NCBI RefSeq assembly: GCF_032854445.1
Contig: NC_088305.1
Location: 29,042,628 to 29,106,627, forward strand
Direction of reading: 5' to 3'
From: Liolophura sinensis
Taxonomy: Eukaryota; Mollusca; Polyplacophora; Chitonida; Chitonidae
DNA length: 64,000 nucleotides
The position numbers and the translations under genes were made by a program. Positions 12,701-27,700 of the stretch are shown piece after piece. The stretch's first letter is position 1; each line of letters opens with the position of its first letter. The notes below the pieces were generated by a model. The model did no database searches. It was not told where the DNA came from and saw only the letters and a list, made by a program, of their open reading frames with translations.

Positions 12701-15700
12701 CTCGTTCTCATATGTACCATACACAATAATACACCATCAGCCAATTCCACATATGCCAGTCTCTGTCCTGGCTATTACCACCTGGTAGAATCTGTCCACA
12801 TCTACGTGCTCGTTCTCATATGTACCATACAGAATAATACACCATCAGCCAATTCCACATATGCCAGTCTCTGTCCTGGCTATTACCACCTGGTGGAATC
12901 TGTCCACATCTACGTGCTCGTTCTCATATGTACCATACAGAATAATACACCATCAGCCAATTCCACATACACCAGTCTCTGTCCTGGCTATTACCACCTG
13001 GTAGAATCTGTCCACATCTATGTGCTCGTTCTCATATGTACCATACACAATAATACACCATCAGCCAATTCCACATATGCCAGTCTCTGTCCTGGCTATT
13101 ACCACCTGGTGGAATCTGTCCACATCTATGTGCTCGTTCTCATATGTACCATACACAATAATACACCATCAGCCAATTCCACATATGCCAGTCTCTGTCC
13201 TGGCTATTACCACCTGGTGGAATCTGTCCACATCTACGTGCTCGTTCTCATATGTACCATACAGAATAATACACCATCAGCCAATTCCACATATGCCAGT
13301 CTCTGTCCTGGCTATTACCACCTGGTGGAATCTGTCCACATCTATGTGCTCGTTCTCATATGTACCATACAGAATAATACACCATCAGCCAATTCCACAT
13401 ACGACAGTCTCTGTCCTGGCTATTACCACCTGGTGGAATCTGTCCACATCTACGTGCTCGTTCTCATATGTACCATACACAATAATACACCATCAGCCAA
13501 TTCCACATATGCCAGTCTCTGTCCTGGCTATTACCACCTGGTAGAATCTGTCCACATCTATGTGCTCGTTCTCATATGTACCATACAGAATAATACACCA
13601 TCAGCCAATTCCACATACGACAGTCTCTGTCCTGGCTATTACCACCTGGTGGAATCTGTCCACATCTACGTGCTCGTTCTCATATGTACCATACACAATA
13701 ATACACCATCAGCCAATTCCACATATGCCAGTCTCTGTCCTGGCTATTACCACCTGGTAGAATCTGTCCACATCTATGTGCTCGTTCTCATATGTACCAT
13801 ACACAATAACACACCATCAGCCAATTCCACATATGCCAGTCTCTGTCCTGGCTATTACCACCTGGTGGAATCTGTCCACATCTATGTGCTCGTTCTCATA
13901 TGTACCATACACAATAATACACCATCAGCCAATTCCACATATGCCAGTCTCTGTCCTGGCTATTACCACCTGGTGGAATCTGTCCACATCTATGTGCTCG
14001 TTCTCATATGTACCATACAGAATAATACACCATCAGCCAATTCCACATATGCCAGTCTCTGTCCTGGCTATTACCACCTGGTGGAATCTGTCCACATCTA
14101 CATGCTCGTTCTCATTTGTACCATACACAATAATACACCATCAGCCAATTCCACATATGCCAGTCTCTGTCCTGGCTATTACCACCTGGTGGAATCTGTC
14201 CACATCTATGTGCTCGTTCTCATATGTACCATACACAATAATACACCATCAGCCAATTCCACATATGCCAGTCTCTGTCCTGGCTATTACCACCTGGTGG
14301 AATCTGTCCACATCTATGTGCTCGTTCTCATATGTACCATACACAATAATACACCATCAGCCAATTCCACATATGCCAGTCTCTGTCCTGGCTATTACCA
14401 CCTGGTGGAATCTGTCCACATCTATGTGCTCGTTCTCATATGTACCATACACAATAATACACCATCAGCCAATTCCACATATGCCAGTCTCTGTCCTGGC
14501 TATTACCACCTGGTGGAATCTGTCCACATCTACGTGCTCGTTCTCATATGTACCATACAGAATAATACACCATCAGCCAATTCCACATATGCCAGTCTCT
14601 GTCCTGGCTATTACCACCTGGTGGAATCTGTCCACATCTATGTGCTCGTTCTCATATGTACCATACACAATAATACACCATCAGCCAATTCCACATACGA
14701 CAGTCTCTGTCCTGGCTATTACCACCTGGTGGAATCTGTCCACATCTATGTGCTCGTTCTCATATGTACCATACAGAATAATACACCATCAGCCAATTCC
14801 ACATACGACAGTCTCTGTCCTGGCTATTACCACCTGGTGGAATCTGTCCACATCTATGTGCTCGTTCTCATATGTACCATACAGAATAATACACCATCAG
14901 CCAATTCCACATATGCCAGTCTCTGTCCTGGCTATTACCACCTGGTAGAATCTGTCCACATCTATGTGCTCGTTCTCATATGTACCATACACAATAATAC
15001 ACCATCAGCCAATTCCACATACGACAGTCTCTGTCCAGGCTATTACCACCTGGTGGAATCTGTCCACATCTATGTGCTCGTTCTCATATGTACCATACAC
15101 AATAATACACCATCAGCCAATTCCACATATGCCAGTCTCTGTCCTGGCTATTACCACCTGGTGGAATCTGTCCACATCTATGTGCTCGTTCTCATATGTA
15201 CCATACAGAATAATACACCATCAGCCAATTCCACATATGCCAGTCTCTGTCCTGGCTATTACCACCTGGTAGAATCTGTCCACATCTATGTGCTCGTTCT
15301 CATATGTACCATACACAATAATACACCATCAGCCAATTCCACATATGCCAGTCTCTGTCCTGGCTATTACCACCTGGTAGAATCTGTCCACATCTATGTG
15401 CTCGTTCTCATATGTACCATACACAATAATACACCATCAGCCAATTCCACATATGCCAGTCTCTGTCCTGGCTATTACCACCTGGTGGAATCTGTCCACA
15501 TCTACGTGCTCGTTCTCATATGTACCATACACAATAATACACCATCAGCCAATTCCACATATGCCAGTCTCTGTCCTGGCTATTACCACCTGGTGGAATC
15601 TGTCCACATCTATGTGCTCGTTCTCATATGTACCATACAGAATAATACACCATCAGCCAATTCCACATATGCCAGTCTCTGTCCTGGCTATTACCACCTG

Positions 15701-18700
15701 GTGGAATCTGTCCACATCTATGTGCTCGTTCTCATATGTACCATACACAATAATACACCATCAGCCAATTCCACATATGCCAGTCTCTGTCCTGGCTATT
15801 ACCACCTGGTGGAATCTGTCCACATCTATGTGCTCGTTCTCATATGTACCATACACAATAATACACCATCAGCCAATTCCACATATGCCAGTCTCTGTCC
15901 TGGCTATTACCACCTGGTGGAATCTGTCCACATCTATGTGCTCGTTCTCATTTGTACCATACACAATAATACACCATCAGCCAATTCCACATACGACAGT
16001 CTCTGTCCTGGCTATTACCACCTGGTGGAATCTGTCCACATCTACGTGCTCGTTCTCATATGTACCATACACAATAATACACCATCAGCCAATTCCACAT
16101 ATGCCAGTCTCTGTCCTGGCTATTACCACCTGGTGGAATCTGTCCACATCTATGTGCTCGTTCTCATATGTACCATACACAATAATACACCATCAGCCAA
16201 TTCCACATACGACAGTCTCTGTCCTGGCTATTACCACCTGGTGGAATCTGTCCACATCTACGTGCTCGTTCTCATATGTACCATACAGAATAATACACCA
16301 TCAGCCAATTCCACATATGCCAGTCTCTGTCCTGGCTATTACCACCTGGTGGAATCTGTCCACATCTATGTGCTCGTTCTCATATGTACCATACACAATA
16401 ATACACCATCAGCCAATTCCACATATGCCAGTCTCTGTCCTGGCTATTACCACCTGGTGGAATCTGTCCACATCTACGTGCTCGTTCTCATATGTACCAT
16501 ACAGAATAATACACCATCAGCCAATTCCACATATGCCAGTCTCTGTCCTGGCTATTACCACCTGGTGGAATCTGTCCACATCTACATGCTCGTTCTCATT
16601 TGTACCATACAGAATAATACACCATCAGCCAATTCCACATACGACAGTCTCTGTCCTGGCTATTACCACCTGGTGGAATCTGTCCACATCTATGTGCTCG
16701 TTCTCATATGTACCATACACAATAATACACCATCAGCCAATTCCACATACACCAGTCTCTGTCCTGGCTATTACCACCTGGTGGAATCTGTCCACATCTA
16801 TTTGCTCGTTCTCATATGTACCATACAGAATAATACACCATCAGCCAATTCCACATATGCCAGTCTCTGTCCTGGCTATTACCACCTGGTAGAACTTCTT
16901 CAGCCTTAATTAATCTACATGTCCTTAAAATATTGAAGTTTTAAATTCTGACCGCCATATATAAGCCAAATGTCACTCTGTTGAATAGACTTCATTAATA
17001 TCTTCTGTTTTGTTCATTATATGCAGCGTGATGACGTCAGGAGGGTCGCGTTCACGATGTCACAATTCATATACGATGAAGTTACTCTCTTTGTGACATC
17101 ACCTTGCGCCAACATTCCCATGCAATGAGATTTTGTGCAGGTGTGTATATTATTTGCGTACATTAATGGTGGTATTTATGTGCACTCTGCACAAAATATG
17201 ACAAAAGCCAGAGTCTATAACAATGCCTATTTCAGTTTATCCTAAATTTCATTGACACTCAGCCTATTCTGATAAAACTATAAAAGCAGAAAAAGAGAGA
17301 GATGTACGAGATGAAAAAAATGGGGAACAAGACACGGTTTGACCCCTGAGGCAAAATCTGCCTTTTCCACAATCGTAGGAAGGGTGAAAGTCTTATAAAT
17401 TACTATTCATTCTTGACTATAAATTAGCTGAACATTATTCATTTACTTATTTATTTGATTGATGTTTAAACAGAACATCACAGGTACATAAGGATGCAGT
17501 ACCCCATTACAACTTCCGTAATTCTGTGTATTTTAGGGTGTAAAAGTATTCTTTCACTGCCAGCCTGCCTTTTTTGGTGAACAGGTGCATGCTGGGTATC
17601 AAAATGATGGAAATTGTCTAAGCTTTGGGCAGGTATAAGTTTTAATGATGACAACAGGACACAAGGAGACAGGTGGTGAGGCTGTGGGTGATGTCCCCTC
17701 AGCGTTGCAAGGCCTCCCTCCCAGCTGCCGGCATGGAAAGGTCCAGATTTTGACGGTCAACCTACATGTATGTCAAGATTTTTATGGCTTCTTTCTCACA
17801 GGCTGGGCCAGGTATACACCAAAGCTTACTGACCATGGAATGTTTGGGACTGAGCTACAGCACTAAATGTTAACATTGTCGCTTGTGGAAAATTAATGGG
17901 GGTCTGTGGCCATATGGTTACTGGCTTATGCACATGATTGTCTGCACTATAACTAAGGGAGCTTACTCTGCCATCCTCGATCCCAGCTCCCCGCTGTCAT
18001 GTGTGTCAAACCAGCCGATCTCCTGTCTCAGCACCGAGCGGAAAAAAGTGTGGCGTATTTTGACCATCTGGCTTTCAGCAGCCATGGTCCAGAGCGAGAC
18101 GCCGAGGTACATACAGAGCCAGACGGCCATGCCAACCAGGCAGAACTGGAGCGAGTAGCTGGATACATCAGAGAACAGGTCATCCATTGAGGTCTCGTTA
18201 GGAGCCCCACTTGTCACATTCCTGTGGTAAAACGAGAACACAAGAATAATGATTATCATTATTATAAAGATTAACAATTTGTAATATAGTTAATAGCAAC
18301 ATCACACAATGAATACTCAAAACATAAATCAAAACATTTCTTATCCTGCTAGTTTTATTTTTTTCTTTATCTATTTGAACAGGGTTTAAATTTAATGTCG
18401 TAATCTCAAAAATGTTTCCCCTCGGAAATGGCAGTCAGTTTTTGTTCAAAATTCAAAAGAGGTGGTTTAAAATAGCTGATTACATCATTATGTCAATATC
18501 TTTTATTCCTTATTTTCTTTCATGTTTTCCCATTTATTTTCTTTTCTTTACTTATTTGCATCAATATTTGGATGATTTCCTTTTTATATGTCTTTTTTCT
18601 TAATTAAAACTCCCATCATGATCCTTCCTTAGGTGTTAAAGTCATATACAGGCAGTAATCTTTCCCATATAGCACACTGCCACCTCAGTGCCTGGAACAG

Positions 18701-21700
18701 CCTCAATGACAACAATATGTATGGAGAAGAATTTCCATCTGGACTAAACTCCACTTCCATTTGACACAGAAAATAACACCATTCCCATCCGGACTAAACT
18801 CCACTCCCATTTGACACAGAAAATAACACCATTCCCATCTGGACTAAACTCCACTCCCATTTGACACAGAAAATAACACCATTCCCATCTGGACTAAACT
18901 CCACTCCCATCTAACACAGAAAATAACACCATTCCCATCTGGACTAAACTCCACTCCCATTTGACACAGAAAATAACACCATTCCCATCTGGACTAAACT
19001 CCACTCCCATTTGACACAGAAAATAACACCATTCCCATCTGGACTAAACTCCACTCCCATTTGACACAGAAAATAACACCATTCCCATCTGGACTAAACT
19101 CCACTCCCATTTGACACAGAAAATAACACCATTCCCATCTGGACTAAACTCCACTCCCATTTGACACAGAAAATAACACCATTCCCATCTGGACTGAAGT
19201 CCACTCCCATTTGACACAGAAAATAGCACCATTCCCATCTGGACTAAACTCCACTCCCATCTAACACAGAAAATAACACCATTCCCATCTGGACTAAACT
19301 CCACTCCCATTTGACACAGAAAATAACCCCATTCCCATCTGGACTAAACTCCACTCCCATCTAACACAGAAAATAACACCATTCCCATCTGGACTAAACT
19401 CCACTCCCATCTAACACAGAAAATAACGCCATTCCCATCTGGACTAAACTCCACTCCCATCTGACACAGAAAATAACACCATTCCCATCTGGACTAAACT
19501 CCACTTCCATTTGACACAGAAAATAACACCATACCCATCTGGACTAAACTCCACTCCCATTTGACACAGAAAATAACACCATTAGGCCCACTTACTGAAA
19601 CCTGCCTAATGTTACAATATGATCCTGAGCAAAATCAACGATCACATTGATGATTTTATTTTTTCACTAGAAAAAAAATGTAGACTGAGGCTTCCCATCC
19701 GTATGTTCCTCCATCAATGTTTCAGGATATATGTAACTGAATACCTAAGAAGCTATGACAGCACACTCCCACTGGTACAGAAATCCCATCTCTACAGACA
19801 GATATCAAGTCAGTCATGCTGGTCATTTTTACTACAATCCAAATCTTCACAACTAATTAACATCTCAAAATCTGTTGAAACTCAACACAAATTATTTCAC
19901 TATTATCCCATCAAAGCAAATGGGAGTAGTTTTCATAAGATCCTTATCTTCAATATCCAAGTTTCCTCGTTTCCAACAAAACATGGCATGAGGGGTTAAA
20001 TTGCAAATTTCTGACATGAAAACCAACCATGAAACTGAGTTTGAGAGGTCACTTGGTTCCTGTGACCCTTTAAAAAAATTTTAAAAAATGCTCAATTCAT
20101 AGGAATATTTTTTATCAAGAACATGTAGTATATCTGCCCGATAATTTTGAAATGTTACATCCGGAAAATATATGGTGACATCTTGTATTTGCTTACAATT
20201 GTTGAAATTTCTTAATTGTTGAAAGACCAAGACATACATTATTGCAGCACTATCTCACAGGAACTAAGAAGTTTTCAACGCTTAATTGTGGTTACACGGT
20301 GAAAAGAAAACTTTAAGTTGCTTTAAGTTCACAGAAATGATCCTGTGCATTTACATATATCTAATTCTGGTTTCCACCACCCATAAATTAACTGACCACC
20401 AACTTATAAGTAAGAACTTTCTGAGCGCGGTGTTATCAAATACCAATCAATGGTGTTATAGCAATTATCAAATTAATTCATCCATATAACATGCTTTCTT
20501 TTTTTTTTCTCTGTATTATTTTTTAAATCAATCAACCCATTAATCTAGCTGCATGAATGTGTACATGTGGCTTGACATTTTCCAAAAAAGCACCTATACA
20601 TTTACATTTTATAACAGTTTTAGGTGTCAAAAGGGCTAGCAATTTACAAGGCAATATTGTACAGTAATTCACCCAATGGTGCTACAAACGTAGAATTCGT
20701 ATCCACTAAATCAGAGAAATTATAGTTTTGTCCCGTGACATTGAGCGATCGTTCCATCAACACGGACAATGGGACCCACCCGGGCAGTACTGTGATAATA
20801 GAGGGGTTTACGGGTGGATGGGTTTTAATAAAGGGAGCACATCACGGCTTGTACCTGAGATGCTGACCTAAACGCTGGGGCTTTAATCAGGACATGTCAG
20901 GGAGAGGTGGCAAGGGCAGGCGGACGGAACAATTTGAACCGATATCGCTGTCCCAGACAAAAATTTAAGAGCCAGAGTGATCCGCAAATATTTTCACAGA
21001 TTCTTACGGATTTGCTTTTGTCATGCTTCCTTTGAATCTCCAGACAAATCGAGCCGTGGCGGCCCTTTTTCCACAACCAATCATATTTCATGATTAATCT
21101 TGGCAGGGAAAGGCTTTGGAGTCAGCCCTCTTCAGCACCCTTTCATAGCTGCTTCCTCGTCTGACAATCTTGTAGCACGCAATCTGAGATCTTGCCTCCA
21201 GTCATTTTATTGAACTCTACAGGTCTTTGTAAAGCTTTGTGAACTCCATCCTTTGAGATGGAATTTAGCAACAATTACTGTATGTAAGAAATCTCACATG
21301 TTCAGAGATCACAGGGGGCCTTTAAATTTTTATGATACCTAATGAAGATGGTTTACAAAAGTAATATATGGACTAGCATGGACAGTGCTTATTTATTCCA
21401 CATAATGGCTTTAGGTAATAATTAAAGGATTATTCTTTAAATGAAAAAAAAATTGAATTTCAAAATCAACTGTGTATTTAATTATTATTGACATCTTCAT
21501 TATTCAGACTTCAATGGAGAATGATATATACTTAAGAAATCAAAGACATAAAAAAAATCAAATAAATTTTATGCTCCTTCTGTCATAGCAATGTGGGGAA
21601 AAAACGAACTGATAAAATGTCAATTAAATAATTACTACCGCCCCATTAATTCCTCTCTGCCTTAATTACCAGTACATGTATCCGACAATTTCATCATCTA

Positions 21701-24700
21701 TACCTGAGGCAATTCACCCGAGCCATTAGGAAAAGTATATAGAATGGCATGACTAGCCAGGGACCAGTCCATCTCTAAGTACAATCAAGCAAAGATGCAA
21801 AGTATTAATCATGAATAGCTTTTAGCTGTATTATTAATAAACAAGCAGTAATGCTGACCACGAGTAAATGTAAGTTGCAATTAACCCACATATTTCAATG
21901 CTCCTACACACTTAATGTTGTAGTTTGATTAGAAATTCCATAATCACAAAATAAGAAATACACAGGTTTTGTACATATACATTAGGTACTGGCCACTCCC
22001 TCAACATCACAAAGAAAATAATTTAACAATTATTACATGTCAAGGATTACTGGACTGTATAATATACTATATAGAAAATGTAAATTTACTTTTGTTTTGT
22101 CACATTAGGTGGGATGAGTAGGTAGGGCAATGGCGAAATCAGCAAGCACATTTAGATAAGGAACCCAAACACTAGCCCCTATAAACTGTCATGGGCACCT
22201 GTCAAACGACCTCAGTTAACTGACATTAAATGTTCCTCTCCCAACTCTTCATGATGACAGAACAATGTTACATCAGAAACAATGTTACATGCTACATTGT
22301 AACATTGTAGCCATTGGGCTACAGTCAATTCCTGACCTGACAATGGTTTAAGTTCTTGCTTCACCCTAGCACCACCTCACAGGATCCAAAAATGTGCTGC
22401 CTTCCACTTACATCAGACCATAATATAGTTTATTACCTATGGCAATGAAAACCATTAAGTAGGGTAACAGCTTTCCATACATTATATAATCCTCTCCATT
22501 GGGATCCCGAGAATGGTGTAGGGAACAGATTGGGCATAACACACCAGTATCTTTATAGAAGACAAGATCCCAAGAATGGTGTAGGGAACACATTGGGCAT
22601 ATGTTGCCAGTATCTTTATAGAAGACAAGATCCCAAGAATGGTGTAGGGAACAGATTGGGCATAATGTCACCAGTATCTTTATAGAAGACAAGATCCCAA
22701 GAATGGTGTAGGGAACAGATTGGGCATAACGTCGCCAGTATCTTTATAGAAGACAAGATCCCAAGAATGGTGTAGGGAACAGATTGGGCATATGTTGCCA
22801 GTATCTTTATAGAAGGCAATATCCCAAGAATGGTGTAGGAAACAGATTGGGCATATGTCCCCAGTATCTTTATAGAAGACAAAGTCCCAAGAATGGTGTA
22901 GGGAACAGATTGGGCATATGTTGCCAGTATCTTTATAGAAGACAATATCCCAAGAATGGTGTAGGGAACAGATTGGGCATATGTGTGTGATTCAGCCATG
23001 GTACTGGATGGGCATTCAGTCTACAATGCTGAGGAGATTGCTATGGTATGGCTTCCCTGTGTACTTGGTACATCTACACTAATACGATCCAGTATTATGT
23101 CCAATATACAAGACTGGTAAGGGCCATCATTGTGTAACATATAATAATGACGAGAAAATAAGATTGTCTGACTAAAAAAACGGCAGAGGCATCAATCAAA
23201 GCAAATGGCAGCAATGTTACAACACGGAATGGAGATGCTGCCAAGAAAAACCCAGATGCAGACGCGAATTAGCAATTCAAAAGCGGTTCCTCGGCGAATA
23301 TACATATGTAATGATAGAAAATTGGTGATGAAACATAACGGAGATCAAAACAGGGATGAGTGAGAGTCAAACACAGATATCAGAACGAATCCATCAGCTA
23401 GAAAAAATGACAAAGGCCAACTGCAATTAAGGCATAAGTTCACCAGGAAGCTTATAGACTTCCTTGTGTACACAGATAAACTGCTGCAATTCACATGGCT
23501 CTTCAGTTTATGTATGATTTATTTGCTTTATACTTCATATGTACAATGTGTGTTTATAAATGAAAACCATTATCGATGTTTATGCTTGTTACTGTACCTA
23601 GCACATAATACTTCTGTAATAATTGGGTTTTTTTCCCTTTTTTTCCCCACCCCCCAAAAACTGTTGATAAACACACTGGCCAACATTAACTACCTGGTCT
23701 TCTGTAACATATGGATACGGTATGTAATATAAGACGCACAGTATAGTGACAAAAAAACCAGGGCAGTGACGACAGTGTGATAGCTGGCAAACCGTCACAC
23801 GTAACCAGTGAAATACACCCTCTTATCAATTTACCCCAGTTAGGGTTTTATTCAAACTGTTCATGTAAATGCATAAAAAGTAGCAAATTACACACCTTGT
23901 GATGTGACACCTTGTGACACCTAGCACCATGGCTTTAGCAGGATTAACTAAAAAATATGCAGTGACATCTCATTAAATTTATCAGATGTCACTGCTCAAG
24001 AATTACTTAAAATGCTTAGCTGTCAACACATTTAACATTTAACATCCAATCACATTAAAACAATGCAAAGGGACCATGCCTCGACGATTCTTATTTCACC
24101 AGCAGTAACAACTACCCTCTCTCAACCCCAACCCCCTACAGGACAAAAAAAAACACACACACACACACAATTTAAGTCATAATGTTAAGTTACCCGTTCA
24201 CAGCATTGTGAGTTGTGAATTAGGAAAAACCGCCCAACCAAAGTAAAATGTCAAATGGCTGCACGTGTCTGGATCACCAGGTAATTGTCTTGCAGCCAGA
24301 CGTAGATGTATTTATAAATATACCTGACAACTATTACACGGTCATCGCTGCTTTGGTTGAAATCATTTTGCCATTGCCTTCTTAGTATCTACTGTGCCTC
24401 AAGGTTGGCTTATAATCCCTTGTCAATTCACCTTAATCATGAAATTATTCATTTATTTATTTGTTTGATTGGTGATATACTTCGTACTTAAGAATATTTC
24501 ACTTATACTACTGCGACAAGAATTATTGTGGGACAGCACCAGGCTCTTCCTGCTGGGGGAACCCACGACCATCTGCAGGTTAGACCTTCCCACGTACGGC
24601 AGGAGAGGAAGACAGCATGACTTGGGCTCACAGCGACACCATTGGTGAGAGGCTCCTGGGTCATATTGCACTGCACTGGTACGCTAACCACCTCGCCCAC

Positions 24701-27700
24701 AGAGGCCGCAATCATAAAATTACATTTAGCCTTTACGTACATGTACTTATCAAGACATTATGTCATGCTTTCAGTATACATAATTCATAGGCTTCTTTAA
24801 CTTTAAATCTGGATGGCAGTGGGATTTCCATCAGGCTCTGCTCATTTTCGTCCTATCATATGCTGGCCGCTGTTGTATAAGTGAAATATTCTAGAGTAAG
24901 GCATAAAACACCAATCAAATAAATTAATAAATAAAATAAAATAAATTTAACTTTAATTTCATTCAACATGTTCACTTAATAGTTTACTTTCAATAAACCT
25001 AGATGTATAACAAATACACATACAACTGTACATGTATCACAGACTGGTGATTTCCACAGGCAGAAAGATTTTATCAGAAATGAAGTTGGTCAATCTCAGA
25101 CATTGGACATTCTCTCTCCCTGTGGCCTCCATATTTACAAAGATGTCTGGGTCTGCTGAGACTTGGACTTCAACACGCCCCGTGAAGCCTAACTAGGTTA
25201 GTTCAATAATTCACAAGGGTTAATTGGAAGAAAGAGCATCTTTTCCTGTTGCCTGGAGTCCCGTTGATGCGATAAGACTGGTCATCTAAGGCTGTAATTA
25301 TCTAAAGTGGCCTCCCGGAGATGTGGTGCGAGGACTCTCCTAACTTAGCACTCACAGCCATTTTGCGGAAACATGCGAACCTTAATTCTTTAATTCAATT
25401 CTTGAAGTGATTTGTGTATTTTATAAAAAAAAACATATATTATTCAAACACCTGGGAAGGTTTGTTCAGAAGTGTCTTAGCAGGCAGGTTTACATCTTGA
25501 TACCGGTCTTTGCCTAATATAAAACAAATGGGACTTAACCAGGCTTAACTGTTAATACACTTTTGAACCACTGTGCACTAGCTTTATCTTAAATTGATAT
25601 CTGAGTTGAATGAAATTTGGATTGACCTGCTTAGGAACTGGACTTTCAATCAGTCAAATAATCTACCATCTCCTCTTAGAAACACTCTTACTGTTTCCAG
25701 AGGTGTTGGCATTCAGCAGTAAACATGGAGAAATATCTGATGAAGTGAAATGAATTATTTTAGTCACAACTTATGTTAGGTATAGGGAAAGTTTAATTTT
25801 TTGGTGTATTTATTGTATAAATTATTGTAGTATGTTAATTTTTTTCTGCATTCATGTACATGCTGCACCATTGGCTAAATGTGTGATACCCTACCACATG
25901 AATAATGATACCCTACCATTTGAAAGGTGATACCCTACCATATGAATGGTGATACCCTACCATATGAATGGCGATACCCTACCACATGAATGGTGATACC
26001 CTACCATATGAATGGTGATACCCTACCATTTGAATGGCGATACCCTACCATTTGAATGGTGATACCCTACCATATGAATGGTGATACCCTACCACATGAA
26101 TGGCGATACCCTACCCTATGAATGGCGATACCCTACCACATGAATGGCGATACCCTACCATATGAATGGCGATACCTTACCAAATGAATGGCGATAAACT
26201 ACCATATGAATGGTGATACCCTACCACATGAATGGTGATACCCTACCATATGAATGGTGATACCCTACCATTTGAATGGCCAAGCAGTTTTCTGCATATT
26301 TAAAAGTTACTTGATTTTCTAGCAAATCAATCAATCTAGCAGAACAGGTCAACTTGTTTTTGAAAATACGCCAAATGACCTAACATTTCGCCAACAAAAG
26401 AGGCAAATATATGTCACAAAATATTATTTTTGGTGCTGAAACTTACAATTTTCCAGCAGAATATCCCATGTTCTGAATGAATCTCAAAAACACCAAAATT
26501 TTATTATTATTATTTATTATTTGATTGGTGTTTTACGCCACTCTCAAGATTATTTCACTTATACGACGGTGGCCAGCATCATGATGGGAGGAAACCCGGC
26601 AGAGCCCGGAAGAAACCCACGACCATTCGCAGGTTGCTGGCACGTATGGCCAGAGAGGAAGCCATCATGGGCTGGACTTGAACTCACAGCGACTGCATTG
26701 GTGAGAGACTCCTGGGTCATTACGCTGTGCTAGCGCCTTTCCCAAATCAATACAACTCATAGAATCAGGAAAAATTGGCAGATAGTCCAGAACAAAAAGT
26801 GTGGTTATTTACAGTAGCTTGTCCTATTAAAGGGTAATTAACTCAAAGAGTTAAGTTCCAGCGCAGATAACGGCCTTGAGTGCACAGTACATATGACGGA
26901 TTAGCATTCAAACTAAGGCCTCATCTTAATGTGTGTTTATTTAAAGTTTAAGACTTATCAACATGACCATTTCACTAGCACACCCTATCCCCCACAACAC
27001 CCGGCTTCTGCTACCTTCTTCAGAACTCCACCTCTAGTGAATGAATAATCGCGCACATGTACCATGGTATGGTCAACCCTGACAGATGGCACGACCCGGA
27101 CAGTAATGACTCAATAATGGCATGGCTTGCTCACAACAGGATGGTCTAATGGGCTCATGCATTGTGATTCAGACCTGTCATTATTTCCTGTAGCAGCTGT
27201 ACTAAGATGAGCACAAGAGTAAATTAAGCACTCCCTTAGTCATGACTGCCCTACTGTGAGCAAAGATGTCGTAAACTAAAATGAACATCTAATATGTAAT
27301 GCAATTCGAAGGGGTAGTGTTATACCCAAGAAAAGAAACTACCACCTTTCACCTAAAGTTTTTTTTTTTCAAGCACCACAGTTCCATTTATACTTATTGA
27401 TTCATCCATCATAAAGGGCCACTTGGTCAAAAAAACCTGACCTATCGCTCAAAATATGAAGTCAAATTTTTTTCCAAACTGAGTTTTTCAAAGAAAATGG
27501 ATGTGAATACAGATATGTTGATGTCGATACAGATTTGAGGATGTTGATATGCAAGTGGGTGGCCGTGGATAGATACATGTATATGGATGTTGATATACAA
27601 GTGGGTGGCCGTGGATAGATACATGTATATGGATGTTGATGTACAAGTGGGTGGCCGTGGATAGATACATGTATATGGATGTTGATATACAAGTGGGTGG

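Noticed and set aside
11657-16909. 1750-codon open frame as a giant repeat protein gene
   Set aside because: It coincides with a stop-free 108-bp satellite, starts just before the array and ends just after it. A second frame is open too, and it has no homology, promoter or splice context.
25880-26280. CRISPR-like appearance of short regular repeats
   Set aside because: The units are directly adjacent with no unique spacers, and the DNA is eukaryotic. The same holds for the other arrays.
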